A stretch of DNA of 64,000 bases from Okibacterium fritillariae (GCF_900167575.1 NZ_FUZP01000003.1:62001-126000), one strand, 5' to 3'. Shown: positions 24,501-32,782, counted from the stretch's first letter. Notes: generated by a model from the sequence alone, not told the origin. Made by a program: numbers and translations.

Positions 24501-25165
24501 CCGACGAAGCCCGTGCCCGTGATGGTGAACGTGTTCGCCACGGCCGGGTCGATGTCGGCGGCCGGTGTGACCGTGATCTTCGGATCGGCGACGGGCGCGG
24601 GCTGGCGGATGCCGATGGCCGCGAAGGCGTCGAGCGAGCGGTTGGTGACCGACAGGCCGTGCGCGGCCGACGTGCCCACGTGATAGGCCTTCGAGGCGTC
24701 GAACGTGCCGGCGGGGATCGTGAGCGTCGTGGTGAACTTTCCGTCGACGATCTGGCGCGGCATCACCCAAGAGAGGGCCGCCCAGCCCTCGGCGGGAAGG
24801 GGGCCTTCGCCCGCCCACTTGGCTTTCTCGCCGAGGACGACGTAGGCGCCGTTGACGGCGGCGTCGCCCACGTAGCCCGTGCCCGTGACGGTGAAGGTGT
24901 TCGAGACGGCGGGGTCGACATCCGTCGCGGGCGTCACGGTCAAAACGGGCGCGGCGACAACGGCGGCGGCCTGAGTCGCGGCAGCCGACTGCTCGGGCGC
25001 AACAGTCGCGGTCGCGGAATCGGGGGCGAGCGCCTCGGCCGTTGCGGCGGTCGCGCCGGCGAACGAACCGCCGACGATGAGCAGGCCCGCGGTGAGGCTG
25101 GCGAGGGCGGCGCGCAGGGGGCGCCGCGTGCGCGGCCCGGGCTGTGCGGAGGGGTGTGTTGTCAC
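21509..25165 (-). CDS. htaA: HtaA-type haem-binding surface protein with four 122-aa repeats
   Basis: A 1218-residue protein: signal peptide (about 1-43), then four tandem 122-residue repeats (73-558). An Ig-like domain (about 561-655) and a Pro/Thr linker follow. First HtaA domain: SLSWGVVSSFRAYI and FTGHGGVLDVTLANPQI. A short adhesion-like module follows. Second HtaA domain: LDWGFKESFRNYI and FTGHDGALNTTLTNPQI. A membrane helix with basic tail ends the protein. HtaA domains bind haem in corynebacteria and pass it to HmuTUV, coded divergently here. GTG 25165 follows AGGAG. A DtxR-type box at 25290-25308 predicts iron repression. Confidence 0.88.
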   Translation of the reverse strand: MTTHPSAQPGPRTRRPLRAALASLTAGLLIVGGSFAGATAATAEALAPDSATATVAPEQSAAATQAAAVVAAPVLTVTPATDVDPAVSNTFTVTGTGYVGDAAVNGAYVVLGEKAKWAGEGPLPAEGWAALSWVMPRQIVDGKFTTTLTIPAGTFDASKAYHVGTSAAHGLSVTNRSLDAFAAIGIRQPAPVADPKITVTPAADIDPAVANTFTITGTGFVGPGAASGAYVVLGEKAKWSGEGPLPAEGWAGLAWVMPRQIVDGKFTATLTIPAGTFDPSKAYHVGTSAAHGLSVTNRSLDSFADLSIRQPTPVADPKITVTPASDIDPAVENTFTVTGTGFVGDAAVNGAYVVLGEKAKWAGEGPLPSTGWAALSWVMPRQIVDGKFTVTLKIPAGTFDPSKDYHVATSAAHGLSITNRTLDSFAGLAIRQPVPVAQPKITVTPASAIDPAVENTFTVKGTGFTGEAAANGAYVLLGDRAIWSGNGPLIADGWLSTNWVMPRQIVDGAFTLTIKIPAGALAYGVDYQVATSAAHGLSVTNRSLDTFQQLTLVPQPAKSTSTTLAASATSISVGDSVRFDLTVTPAVDGTVTLLDGFTVLARDVPVRAGSGSFSTSTLSAGVHSITARFLPNPSTGLDPSTSNRVTISVSSIITPEPPTPPTPPTAPTTPTAPVSDPTRAGSLSWGVVSSFRAYITGPIAKGSIQVSGGATSSGGAFQFGQSNGSFDLGSNTGSAGYSGAVRFTGHGGVLDVTLANPQIQVTSAAAGTLSATVNGTPSTLATLDLQSAARSTTGNSVTYRNAPVTFTAAGSEVFQGRYATGDPLTFTIGVAGAAPAGTAGTVAQASGAAASASTTPRLPATAPASTGIVLTDETRAKLIAGDEVTVSADGFQPNEKNIRVVVYSTPTVLASGLSADASGVVTWTGKLPATLEPGEHTLTFQGSISKGVVFELPAVTTLAAGSCLVENATLDWGFKESFRNYIEGIARGGWELTDGATYTYPTFGFTGGKGSYNPEESSGVVSFGGSIRFTGHDGALNTTLTNPQIEFVDDTTAYILLDVSGTTQDGQAIADTAIRFAKLDLASGTFAEDAGSVTGADIAAVLTDEGAAAFGTYAAGEELDPVAFTVPLPADCGVAAAPAAEEETEVTTTDAQAEVAAPAASAGDTSWIVWAIVAAFVLLAALALVWLVVARRRAASAAAATGSGSGPASNDVTPGPLV
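23492..24949 (-). repeat. four tandem 366-bp coding repeats in htaA
   Basis: Units at 24949-24584, 24583-24218, 24217-23852 and 23851-23492 encode near-identical 122-aa modules (the last is 120). Invariant blocks are GAYVVLGEKAKW or close variants, WVMPRQIVDG, IPAGTFD, TSAAHGLSVTNRSLD. The first three are most alike and the fourth is the most diverged, suggesting recent duplication. The module itself I do not recognise. Confidence 0.85.
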
Positions 25166-25289
25166 GGGGTGTGTGCTCCTGGTGGCATACCTGTTGACGG
25201 TCCGAGAAGGGTCGGACCGCTGGTGGCGGTGCGCGCATGGCGCGGGGTCGGGTGCTGTGTGAGCCGCGGAATCCCGCCGATGTGGCGGG

Positions 25290-25308
25290 TTAGGTGAGGC
25301 TATGCTAA
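25290..25308 (-). promoter_or_regulatory. DtxR/IdeR iron box, htaA side
   Basis: TTAGGTGAGGCTATGCTAA matches the actinobacterial iron-box consensus TTAGGTTAGGCTAACCTAA at most positions. It lies 125 bp before the htaA start, where it could cover the htaA promoter. Confidence 0.75.
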
Positions 25309-25341
25309 GAAAGTATCGGGGCCGTCGAGCCCCTGTCAAGC

Positions 25342-25360
25342 TCAGGTTAGCCTTACCTCA
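25342..25360 (+). promoter_or_regulatory. DtxR/IdeR iron box, hmuT side
   Basis: TCAGGTTAGCCTTACCTCA read on the minus strand is TGAGGTAAGGCTAACCTGA, a close match to the iron-box consensus. It ends 23 bp before the hmuT GTG, within the likely -35 region, so iron-loaded repressor should block hmuTUV. Confidence 0.75.
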
Positions 25361-25383
25361 TTAACTTCCACAGAATCGGCCTC

Positions 25384-26637
25384 GTGCGCATCCTTCATCG
25401 CCCTCGTCACCGCTCCGAGACATCGACCGACCGCGCGGCGTCATCCGGCCTCTCGGCCTCGGCTCGTCGACCGTTCGCGCTCGGCATCGCAACGGTAGCC
25501 GCGGCCGCCGCGATCACCCTCGCGCTCACCGGATGCCAGACGGCCGGCGATCCGACATCTAGGCCTGCCTCGGGCGGCACCACGTCCGCGTCCGTGCCCG
25601 CGTGCCCGGGTAGCGCCACACCGCTCAGCGAACTCGCGCTCACCGACGACCCGGCGGCCGTCGAGGGCGGCACCACCGCATGCCTCGAGAACCGGGGCGT
25701 GCAGCCCGTGGCCGAGGCTCCGACATCCGATCTGCCCGTCACCGTGACCGACAGCGAGGGCAACACCGTCACGGTCGAAGACGCGAGCCGCATTCTGGCC
25801 ATCGACATCTCGGGCACGCTGGCCGCCACCGTGTGGGGGCTCGGGCTGGGCGACAACCTGGTGGGCCGCGACACCTCGACCACGTTCCCCGGCACGGCAG
25901 ACCTGCCCGTCGTCACGTCGAGCGGCCACTCGCTGAACGGCGAGGCGATTCTCGACCTCGCGCCGACCGTGGTGCTCACCGACACCACCATCGGCCCGAA
26001 AGAGGTGCGGCAGCAGCTGCGCGACGCCGGCATCCCCGTCGTGGTCATCACGCCCGACCGCCGCATCGACAACGTCGACCAGATCATCGGCGAGGTCGCC
26101 ACCGCCCTGGGTGTGAGCTCGGTTGGTGAGCAACTCTCGACGCGGGTCGACGGCGAACTGGCCGCGGTGACGGCGCAGGTGAACGAGGTGGCGGCTCGAG
26201 CATCCGATCGACCGCGCGTCATGTTCCTCTATGTTCGCGGCAGCGCCGGCGTCTATTACATTTTCGGCGAGGGCTCGGGCGCCGACACCCTGATCGAGAC
26301 CATCGGCGGCGTGGATGTCGCGGGCGAGATCGGCTGGCAGGGTATGAAGCCCATGACGGCCGAGGCTATCGTGCAGGCCGCTCCCGACGTGCTGCTCATG
26401 ATGACCGACGGGCTCGAATCGGTGGACGGCATCGACGGGTTGATCGAACGCATCCCCGCCATCGCCTCGACGCCCGCCGGGCAGCACAAACGCGTCATCG
26501 ACATGGCCGACGGCGATGTGCTGAGCTTCGGGCCGCGCACGCCGCAGATCGTGGATGCTTTGGCACGGGCTTTGTGGGCACCCGAGAGCGTGGGTGCCGC
26601 GGGCTCCACGACACGCAGAAGCCCGAGCGCCGAATGA
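25384..26637 (+). CDS. hmuT: haem ABC transporter substrate-binding lipoprotein
   Basis: A 417-residue protein with a long positively charged start, then a hydrophobic segment and lipobox LTGC (Cys about 51), then a class III (haem/siderophore) periplasmic-type binding fold: VTVTDSEGNTVTVEDASRIL, LGLGDNLVGRD, LDLAPTVVLTD and YYIFGEGSGADTLIETIGG. It should deliver haem to HmuU. No Shine-Dalgarno is apparent before GTG 25384. The stop overlaps the hmuU ATG. Haem rather than siderophore is inferred from divergent htaA and family resemblance. Confidence 0.88.
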   Translation: MRILHRPRHRSETSTDRAASSGLSASARRPFALGIATVAAAAAITLALTGCQTAGDPTSRPASGGTTSASVPACPGSATPLSELALTDDPAAVEGGTTACLENRGVQPVAEAPTSDLPVTVTDSEGNTVTVEDASRILAIDISGTLAATVWGLGLGDNLVGRDTSTTFPGTADLPVVTSSGHSLNGEAILDLAPTVVLTDTTIGPKEVRQQLRDAGIPVVVITPDRRIDNVDQIIGEVATALGVSSVGEQLSTRVDGELAAVTAQVNEVAARASDRPRVMFLYVRGSAGVYYIFGEGSGADTLIETIGGVDVAGEIGWQGMKPMTAEAIVQAAPDVLLMMTDGLESVDGIDGLIERIPAIASTPAGQHKRVIDMADGDVLSFGPRTPQIVDALARALWAPESVGAAGSTTRRSPSAE

Positions 26638-27755
26638 CCGCCGATACATCCGCCGCCCGACCAGCCGAGATGCCCGCCGACACGGTCGTCGCTCCGCCGG
26701 GCCGCGCCGGCCGTCACCCGTTCCGCACCCGCAAGGCCGTCCTCTTCACCGCCCTGGCTGTCGCGCTCGTCGTGGTCGCGCTGATCTCGGCGGGCACCGG
26801 CCAGCTGCCCGTGCCGCCGCACGAGGTCGTGCAGGTGATGTTCGCGCGGCTCGGGCTCGACCTGGGCATTCCGCTCACGCATCCGAACGCCGAGCAGGCC
26901 CTCGTGACCATCCGTTTTCCGCGCGTGCTCATGGGCCTGCTGATCGGCGCCGCCCTGGCCGCCGCGGGCATGCTCATGCAGGCCGTCTTCGGCAACCCGC
27001 TCGCGGATGCCGGAGTCGTCGGCGTCTCGTCGGGCGCCGCCCTGGGTGCCGCCACCGCGATCACCCTCGGCTGGACGTTCGCGGGCCAGTGGACCGTTCC
27101 CCTGCTGGCCTTCGCCACGGGACTCGCGACCGTGCTCATCGTCTATGCCACCAGCCGCTCCAACGGCAAGACCGAGGTCGTGACGCTCATCTTGACGGGT
27201 ATCGCCGTGAACGCGTTCGCGGGCGCCGGGCTCGCGCTCATGACATTCATCGGCGACACGTCCACACGCGAGCAGATCATCTTCTGGCAGCTCGGCAGCC
27301 TGAACGGTTCGCAGTGGTCGCAGGTGGGGATCGTCGCGCCGCTCGTGGCCGTGGGGCTCGTGGTCGCGTTCCTCAGCGCGCGCACGCTCGACCTGTTCTC
27401 GCTCGGCGAGCGCAACGCGCGCCACCTCGGGGTCAACGTCGAAGGCGTACGCATCCTCATCATCGTGGTCGTCGCGCTGCTCGTGTGCGCGGCCGTGGCG
27501 TTCGCCGGCATCATCGCGTTCGTGGGGCTCGTCATTCCCCACCTCATGCGCATGATCATCGGGCCCGCGCACCTGCCGCTGCTCATCGCATCCGTGCTGG
27601 GCGGCGCCCTGCTGCTCGCGACGGCCGACCTGTTCGCGCGCACGGCCGTGCCCCTCGCCGATCTGCCCATCGGCATGATCACGTCGCTCGTGGGCGGGCC
27701 GTTCTTCTTCTGGTTGCTGTTGCGCACGCGCCGCAAGGCGGGGGGATGGGCGTGA
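26634..27755 (+). CDS. hmuU: haem ABC transporter permease (FecCD family)
   Basis: The 373-residue FecCD-type permease has about ten membrane helices. Hallmarks include RFPRVLMGLLIGAALAAAG, MQAVFGNPLADAGVVGVSSG (contact with the ATPase), WQLGSLNGSQW and FAGIIAFVGLVIPHLMR. ATG 26634 overlaps the hmuT stop (ATGA); an upstream in-frame GTG would only read through hmuT. It moves haem or a ferric ligand across the membrane with HmuT and HmuV. Confidence 0.93.
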   Translation: MTADTSAARPAEMPADTVVAPPGRAGRHPFRTRKAVLFTALAVALVVVALISAGTGQLPVPPHEVVQVMFARLGLDLGIPLTHPNAEQALVTIRFPRVLMGLLIGAALAAAGMLMQAVFGNPLADAGVVGVSSGAALGAATAITLGWTFAGQWTVPLLAFATGLATVLIVYATSRSNGKTEVVTLILTGIAVNAFAGAGLALMTFIGDTSTREQIIFWQLGSLNGSQWSQVGIVAPLVAVGLVVAFLSARTLDLFSLGERNARHLGVNVEGVRILIIVVVALLVCAAVAFAGIIAFVGLVIPHLMRMIIGPAHLPLLIASVLGGALLLATADLFARTAVPLADLPIGMITSLVGGPFFFWLLLRTRRKAGGWA

Positions 27756-28522
27756 ACGCCGCCCTGCGCGCCCGGTCGGTGTCCGTGTGGATCGGCCGCG
27801 CAAGCATTCTGACCGACGTCGATCTCACGGTCGAGGCGGGCCGCGTGCACGCGCTCATCGGGCCGAACGGTGCCGGAAAGTCGACGTTGCTCGCGGCGTT
27901 GGCCGGTGACATCCGCCCCGCAGCCGGCAACGTTTCGGTGCACGGCACCGACTTGAACGCCTGGAAACCGAAGCAGCTCGCCCGCGAACGCGCCGTGCTG
28001 CTGCAGGAGAACCGCGTCTCGTTCCCTTTCACGGTGGACGAGGTCGTGCGCATGGGCCGCTCCCCCTGGCGCGGAACCGCAGCCGAGGCGGAGGACGAGC
28101 AGGCCGTCGCCGACGCCATCGCCGCGACCGAGCTGCATCCCCTTCTCGAGCGCCCCGTTCCCTCCCTCTCGGGCGGCGAACGTGCCCGCGCCGCCCTGGC
28201 CCGCGTGCTCGCCCAACGCGCCGGCATCCTGCTGCTCGACGAACCGACCGCCGCCCTCGACCTCAAACACCAGGAGGACGTGCTGCGGCTCGCGCGCGAA
28301 CGAGCTCACGCCGGGGATGCCGTCGTCATCGTTCTGCACGACCTCAACGTGGCCGCGGCCTTCGCCGACACGATCACCCTGCTCGAGAACGGGCGGGTGG
28401 TCGCGACGGGGACGCCCGCCGAGGTGCTCACGGCCGAACGCATCCGGGCGGTCTATCGCCAGGACGTCGACCTCGTGCCGCACCCCGCGACGGGTCAGCC
28501 GATCATCGTGCCGCGGCGCTGA
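27746..28522 (+). CDS. hmuV: haem ABC transporter ATP-binding protein
   Basis: A 258-residue ATPase with Walker A GPNGAGKST (about residue 37), signature LSGGERARAALARVL (about 141), Walker B ILLLDEPTAALD (about 163) and a switch His in VIVLHDLN. ATG 27746 overlaps the end of hmuU and has a GGCGGGGG stretch close by. The 3' end overlaps the convergent PucR-type gene by 20 bp, with no room for a terminator between them. Confidence 0.94.
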   Translation: MGVNAALRARSVSVWIGRASILTDVDLTVEAGRVHALIGPNGAGKSTLLAALAGDIRPAAGNVSVHGTDLNAWKPKQLARERAVLLQENRVSFPFTVDEVVRMGRSPWRGTAAEAEDEQAVADAIAATELHPLLERPVPSLSGGERARAALARVLAQRAGILLLDEPTAALDLKHQEDVLRLARERAHAGDAVVIVLHDLNVAAAFADTITLLENGRVVATGTPAEVLTAERIRAVYRQDVDLVPHPATGQPIIVPRR

Positions 28523-29780
28523 CCGCGCCGCGAGAACCGTTGCGCTCGCGACCGGCAGCGCTATCACTCACGCCCACCACGGAAACGGAACGGGCACCGG
28601 CACCGGCACCGGCGGCGGCGGCGGTTACGGCCAGCGCGATGCGCACGATCGACGCATCGCCCGGATGCAGCGGGTCGACGCCCGTGACCTCCTTGAACCG
28701 TCCCAGCCGGTTGAGCACCGTGTTGCGATGGCAGTACAGCGCCTGCGCCGCCCGGCTCACGGTGCCCTCGCGCAGCACAGCCGCCACGGTCTCGCGCAAC
28801 AGGGCGGCTTCGCGCGGCGGGCAGCCGTCGAGGGGCCCGAGCACCGAGCGTTCGAGCACGCGCCCGAATTCGCCGAGCGACGCGGCCGCCACGGCATCCC
28901 AGTTCTCGCGCACCGAATAGGCACCCTCATGATTCTCGGGGACCGCCGCCGCGAGTCGCCGGGCCGTGCGCCACATGCGGCTGACGCCGGCCAGGCCGTC
29001 GGCGCGCGGCGAGATGCCCACGGGAAGCTCGAGCAACCAGGGCGGCGCGGCATCCTGACCGGGTTCGCACTCGAGCAGAATGAGCGAGCTGCCCTCGATA
29101 TCGTGCAGCTGCTCGTCGAGGCCGTGCGCGGCCGCCGCTCGCCGCAACTCGGCATGGCGATCGGCGGCCGAGACGGCCACGAGAAAACGACTGCGCGGGT
29201 CGACCCGCAGGGCTTCGGCCACCTGACCCACGAGCCGCGGGTCGTTCTCCTCGGCGGCGAAGAGGCGGCGCAGCAGGAAGGCGCGCTCGTGTTCGGCCTC
29301 GCGTTCCATCACGGCCAGCTCGGCCAGATATCCCGCGTGGATGTCGGTCGTGTGCACCTCGACGGCGTCCCAGATCGGCACCACCTGCTCGGCGAATTGC
29401 ACGAGCGACTCGGGTGGCACATGCCGGCGCAGCGCCCGCCAGATCAGCCGGAAGTCCATGCGCACGGCCCGCAGCAACGAATCGATCGGGATGCCCTGGC
29501 GCGCCCTCCTGCGGCCGGTCTCGGTCGACACGATGCGCAGGTCCTGGGTGACGGGCAGGTCGCCGATGAGCCGCAGCAACAGCTCGAGCGAGGCCGTGGC
29601 GGTATCGACGATCTCCTCGTCGGTGATGGCCGAGGCGGGGTAGCCGCTCAGCTGGCGCACCTCGGCGAGATACTCGGCCGCGAGGGCATCCAGCTCGCCC
29701 AGGCAGGCCAGGATGGCATGTTCCACGGGGGTGCCGCTGACGGCAGGCCAGAGCTGTTCGGTATCGCTCGAATTGTGCAT
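28503..29780 (-). CDS. PucR/CdaR-type transcriptional regulator
   Basis: A 425-residue protein with an N-terminal helical sensor region, a central GGDEF-like/CdaR segment and the typical C-terminal HTH_30: LLRETVAAVLREGTVSRAAQ followed by ALYCHRNTVLNRLGRFKEVT. The tail has an Ala/Gly run from GCC/GGC-rich codons. ATG 29780 is preferred over GTG 29786 because GGAAGG is then spaced 9 nt. An inverted repeat covers the start. Divergent MHS transporter and M20 genes are the likely targets; PucR proteins often govern use of purines or amides. Confidence 0.85.
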   Translation of the reverse strand: MHNSSDTEQLWPAVSGTPVEHAILACLGELDALAAEYLAEVRQLSGYPASAITDEEIVDTATASLELLLRLIGDLPVTQDLRIVSTETGRRRARQGIPIDSLLRAVRMDFRLIWRALRRHVPPESLVQFAEQVVPIWDAVEVHTTDIHAGYLAELAVMEREAEHERAFLLRRLFAAEENDPRLVGQVAEALRVDPRSRFLVAVSAADRHAELRRAAAAHGLDEQLHDIEGSSLILLECEPGQDAAPPWLLELPVGISPRADGLAGVSRMWRTARRLAAAVPENHEGAYSVRENWDAVAAASLGEFGRVLERSVLGPLDGCPPREAALLRETVAAVLREGTVSRAAQALYCHRNTVLNRLGRFKEVTGVDPLHPGDASIVRIALAVTAAAAGAGAGARSVSVVGVSDSAAGRERNGSRGAVSAAAR

Positions 29781-29788
29781 CTGCACAA
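29773..29788. promoter_or_regulatory. inverted repeat over the PucR-type start codon
   Basis: TTGTGCA-TC-TGCACAA is a perfect 7-bp inverted repeat with a 2-bp centre, spanning the ATG. It is a good candidate for the operator of the PucR-type protein and the divergent transporter. Confidence 0.55.
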
Positions 29789-29950
29789 ACCTTCCGCCTC
29801 ATGGGTTGCGCGCATCCATTGCCGCCACCCCTCGATACGCCCAGGATAGAGCGAAACGTCCGGCTCAGTCATCCGCTCTTCACGCGGCGTTCACCGCCAC
29901 CGATGGAATTCCCCACAACATCGGTCCCTGTTTCTCACGGAGGGTTTCCC

Positions 29951-31324
29951 ATGGACACGCCTACGCCCCACCCCGACTCATCGCGCAACACCCCCGGCAC
30001 GACGGCCGCCGCGGCCCCCACGCCACCCGAGCACAGCCTCCCCACGGTCTCGGGCAGCGACGCCGCCCGCATCGCCCGCGCGGCCTTCGTGGGCACGGCC
30101 CTCGAGTGGTACGACTACTTCCTCTTCGGCACCGCCGCAGCCCTCGTCTTCAACCGCCTCTTCTTCACCGAGCTCGACGCCACGGCCGCCACCCTCGCGG
30201 CCTTCGCCACCTTCGGTGTCGGCTTCGCGGCCCGCCCGATCGGCGCCCTGCTCTTCGGCTACATCGGCGACAAATACGGGCGCCGCCCCGCGCTGCTCAC
30301 GACCATCGTGATGATCGGATGCGCGACCGGGCTCATCGGCTTCCTGCCCGACTTCGGCTCCATCGGGCTGGCCGCGCCCATCATGCTCGCCGTCCTGCGG
30401 CTGCTGCAGGGCCTGGCCGTCGGCGGCGAATGGGGCGGAGCCGTGACCATCGCGGTCGAGCACGCACCGCTCGAGAAGCGCGGCCGGTTCGCGGCCCTCG
30501 TGCAGATCGGCTCACCCGTCGGCACGCTCGTCTCCTCGGGAGCCTTCGCGCTCGCGCTGCTGCTGCCGCCCGACGTCTTCGACGCGTGGGGCTGGCGTCT
30601 GCCGTTCCTCGCGGCCTTCCCGCTGCTCGGCGTGGCCCTCTACATCCGCCTGAAGGTCGAGGAATCCCCGATCTTCCAGGACCTCGTCAAGCAGGAACAG
30701 CGCTCCCGCATCCCCGCCGTCGACGTGTTCCGCAAGGCGGGCGGGCGGCTGCTCGTGGCCATCGCGGCCGCCATGCTGGGCGTCGGAGGCTTCTACATGA
30801 TCACGACGTTCGTGGTCAGCTACGGCACCAACACCCTGGGCGTCGACCGCGGCGTCATGGTCAACGCGACGCTCGTGGCCGCGGCCTTCCAGATCGTCGT
30901 CACCGTTTTCGCCGGGCGCCTCGGCGAGAAGTTCGGCGCCGGCCGCATGACGGTTATCGGCGGGTTGCTCACGGCCGTCGCGGCGTTCCCGATGTTCTGG
31001 CTCATCGACACCAAGAACCCGCTGGCCATCATCGTGGCCGTCACGGTCGGCATCGCCATCGTCACGATCGCCTACGCCGTGACCGGTGCCCTGCTCACCG
31101 AGCTCTTCCCGCCCGAGCTGCGCTACTCCGGCGTGGCCCTCGGCTACAACATCGCCGGTGCGCTGACCGGGTTCCTGCCGCTCATCGCGACGGCGTTCCT
31201 CGCGGCATCCGGCAACGCCTCGTGGTCGGCCGCCCTCATCCTCATCGTCATCTCGCTCATCACCGTGCTGGGCGGCGCCCTCGGCGAGCGCCTGCGCATC
31301 ACCGACAAAGCAATCGTCGAATAG
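29951..31324 (+). CDS. MFS transporter, metabolite:H+ symporter (MHS) family
   Basis: A 457-residue protein with 12 helices and MHS signatures: FVGTALEWYDYFLFGTAAAL in helix 1, the loop GDKYGRRPAL, and LLQGLAVGGEWGGAV. MHS members import carboxylates, betaines or amino-acid derivatives with protons. ATG 29951 has a GGAGG-type site (ACGGAGGG); longer upstream frames exist but have no better site. Operon with the M20 hydrolase 21 bp downstream suggests import of an N-acylated or amide compound that the hydrolase then splits. Confidence 0.9.
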   Translation: MDTPTPHPDSSRNTPGTTAAAAPTPPEHSLPTVSGSDAARIARAAFVGTALEWYDYFLFGTAAALVFNRLFFTELDATAATLAAFATFGVGFAARPIGALLFGYIGDKYGRRPALLTTIVMIGCATGLIGFLPDFGSIGLAAPIMLAVLRLLQGLAVGGEWGGAVTIAVEHAPLEKRGRFAALVQIGSPVGTLVSSGAFALALLLPPDVFDAWGWRLPFLAAFPLLGVALYIRLKVEESPIFQDLVKQEQRSRIPAVDVFRKAGGRLLVAIAAAMLGVGGFYMITTFVVSYGTNTLGVDRGVMVNATLVAAAFQIVVTVFAGRLGEKFGAGRMTVIGGLLTAVAAFPMFWLIDTKNPLAIIVAVTVGIAIVTIAYAVTGALLTELFPPELRYSGVALGYNIAGALTGFLPLIATAFLAASGNASWSAALILIVISLITVLGGALGERLRITDKAIVE

Positions 31325-31344
31325 TCAGTCAGTAAGGAACTCTC

Positions 31345-32622
31345 ATGGATAACGCACTCTCCGAACGCATCTGCCGAGCCGTCGACGACGCCTTCGACGC
31401 CCAGCTCGCGCTCACGCAGCAACTCGTCACCCACCCGTCACGCCGCACCCGGGAGGGGTCGGCCCAGGACCTGCTCTTCGCCGAGATGCAGCGCCGCGGT
31501 TTCGACATGGACCGCTGGGAACTGGATGCCGCGCAGCTGAGCGAGCACATCGGCTACGGCCCCAGCACCGTTTCTTACGAGGGCATGACCAACGTGGTCG
31601 GAACCTATCGGCCGGCCGAGACATCCGGGCGTTCGCTCATTCTCAACGGGCACGTCGACGTGGTGCCCGAGGGCCCCGAGCAGGTGTGGTCGCGTTCGCC
31701 GTGGGATGCCCCGATCATCGACGGCTGGCTCTACGGCCGTGGCAGCGGCGACATGAAGGCGGGCCTCGTGGCCAACCTGTTCGCGTTCGACGCCGTCGTC
31801 GCCGCCGGACTGCGGCCCGCGGCCCCCATCCACTTCCAGTCGGTCATCGAGGAGGAGTGCACGGGCAACGGCTCGCTATCGGCGCTCCTGCGCGGCTATA
31901 CGGCGGATGCGGTGATCATTCCCGAGCCCGAAGAGGACATGCTCGTGCGCGCCAACACGGGCGTCATCTGGATGACCGTGCGGGTGGCCGGCGAACCGAC
32001 CCACCCTCGCGAAATGGCGTCGGGTTTCAACGCCATCGACGCGGCCCACCATGTCATGACGCAGCTGCGCCAGGTCGAAGAACGGTGGAATGCCGAGAAG
32101 GGCTCGCACCCCTACTTCGAGGACCTCGAGCATCCCATCAACTTCAACCTCGGCACCATCTCGGGCGGCGACTGGCCCTCGAGCGTTCCCGCGTGGTGCG
32201 AGATCGAGGTGCGCGTGGCGCTCTACCCGGGCGTGACGGCCGAGGATGCCTGGGGCGAATTGACCGAGGCGCTCGCGGCGATCGGCACCGACACGAACGG
32301 GCATCCGATCACGGCGACGGCCACGCGCACCGGTTTCTACTCCGAGGGCTATGTTCTCGAAGAAGGCTCGGATGCCGAGGCCACGCTCGCTCGCGTGCAC
32401 GAAACCGTCTTCGACACGAAGCTCGAATCGTTCACCACACCGGGCTACCTCGACGGTCGCGTCTTCACGCTCTACGGCAATACCCCGACGCTTGTTTACG
32501 GACCGATTTCCCAGGCCATCCATGGTTTCGACGAGCGCGTGGACATCGAATCGGTGCGCCGGATCACCAAGAGCATCGCGCTCTTCATCGCCGAATGGTG
32601 CGGCACGACGGATGATTCGTAG
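31345..32622 (+). CDS. M20-family metallo-hydrolase (ArgE/DapE-type deacylase)
   Basis: The 425-residue enzyme carries the di-zinc site: NGHVDVVPEG (about 101), YGRGSGDMKAG (about 132), EEECTGNG (about 169) and EPEEDM. The dimerisation insert and a late metal His (QAIHGFDERV) are also present. M20 enzymes of this branch hydrolyse N-acyl amino acids, carbamoyl or peptide bonds in the cytosol. AAGGAA precedes ATG. It works with the MHS transporter 21 bp upstream under the PucR-type regulator; the substrate is unknown. Confidence 0.88.
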   Translation: MDNALSERICRAVDDAFDAQLALTQQLVTHPSRRTREGSAQDLLFAEMQRRGFDMDRWELDAAQLSEHIGYGPSTVSYEGMTNVVGTYRPAETSGRSLILNGHVDVVPEGPEQVWSRSPWDAPIIDGWLYGRGSGDMKAGLVANLFAFDAVVAAGLRPAAPIHFQSVIEEECTGNGSLSALLRGYTADAVIIPEPEEDMLVRANTGVIWMTVRVAGEPTHPREMASGFNAIDAAHHVMTQLRQVEERWNAEKGSHPYFEDLEHPINFNLGTISGGDWPSSVPAWCEIEVRVALYPGVTAEDAWGELTEALAAIGTDTNGHPITATATRTGFYSEGYVLEEGSDAEATLARVHETVFDTKLESFTTPGYLDGRVFTLYGNTPTLVYGPISQAIHGFDERVDIESVRRITKSIALFIAEWCGTTDDS

Positions 32623-32782
32623 CGGCGGTGCGGGGCGGATTGGACCCTTATCCTCAAAGCGTTGAATAGCCTGTTCAAGCTGGCAATATGCCCGGCTGTG
32701 GTTTGGCGGAGCCTGTGAGCGATAATCTGCGAACTACCTCACCTTGAGCTGTTGCACCCCCGCTCATTCGGGGGCGGATTGG

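Noticed and set aside
23297-25297. Long plus-strand frame opposite the htaA repeats
   Set aside because: Its apparent internal repeats only mirror the 366-bp units of htaA; no family features and it would cross an iron box.
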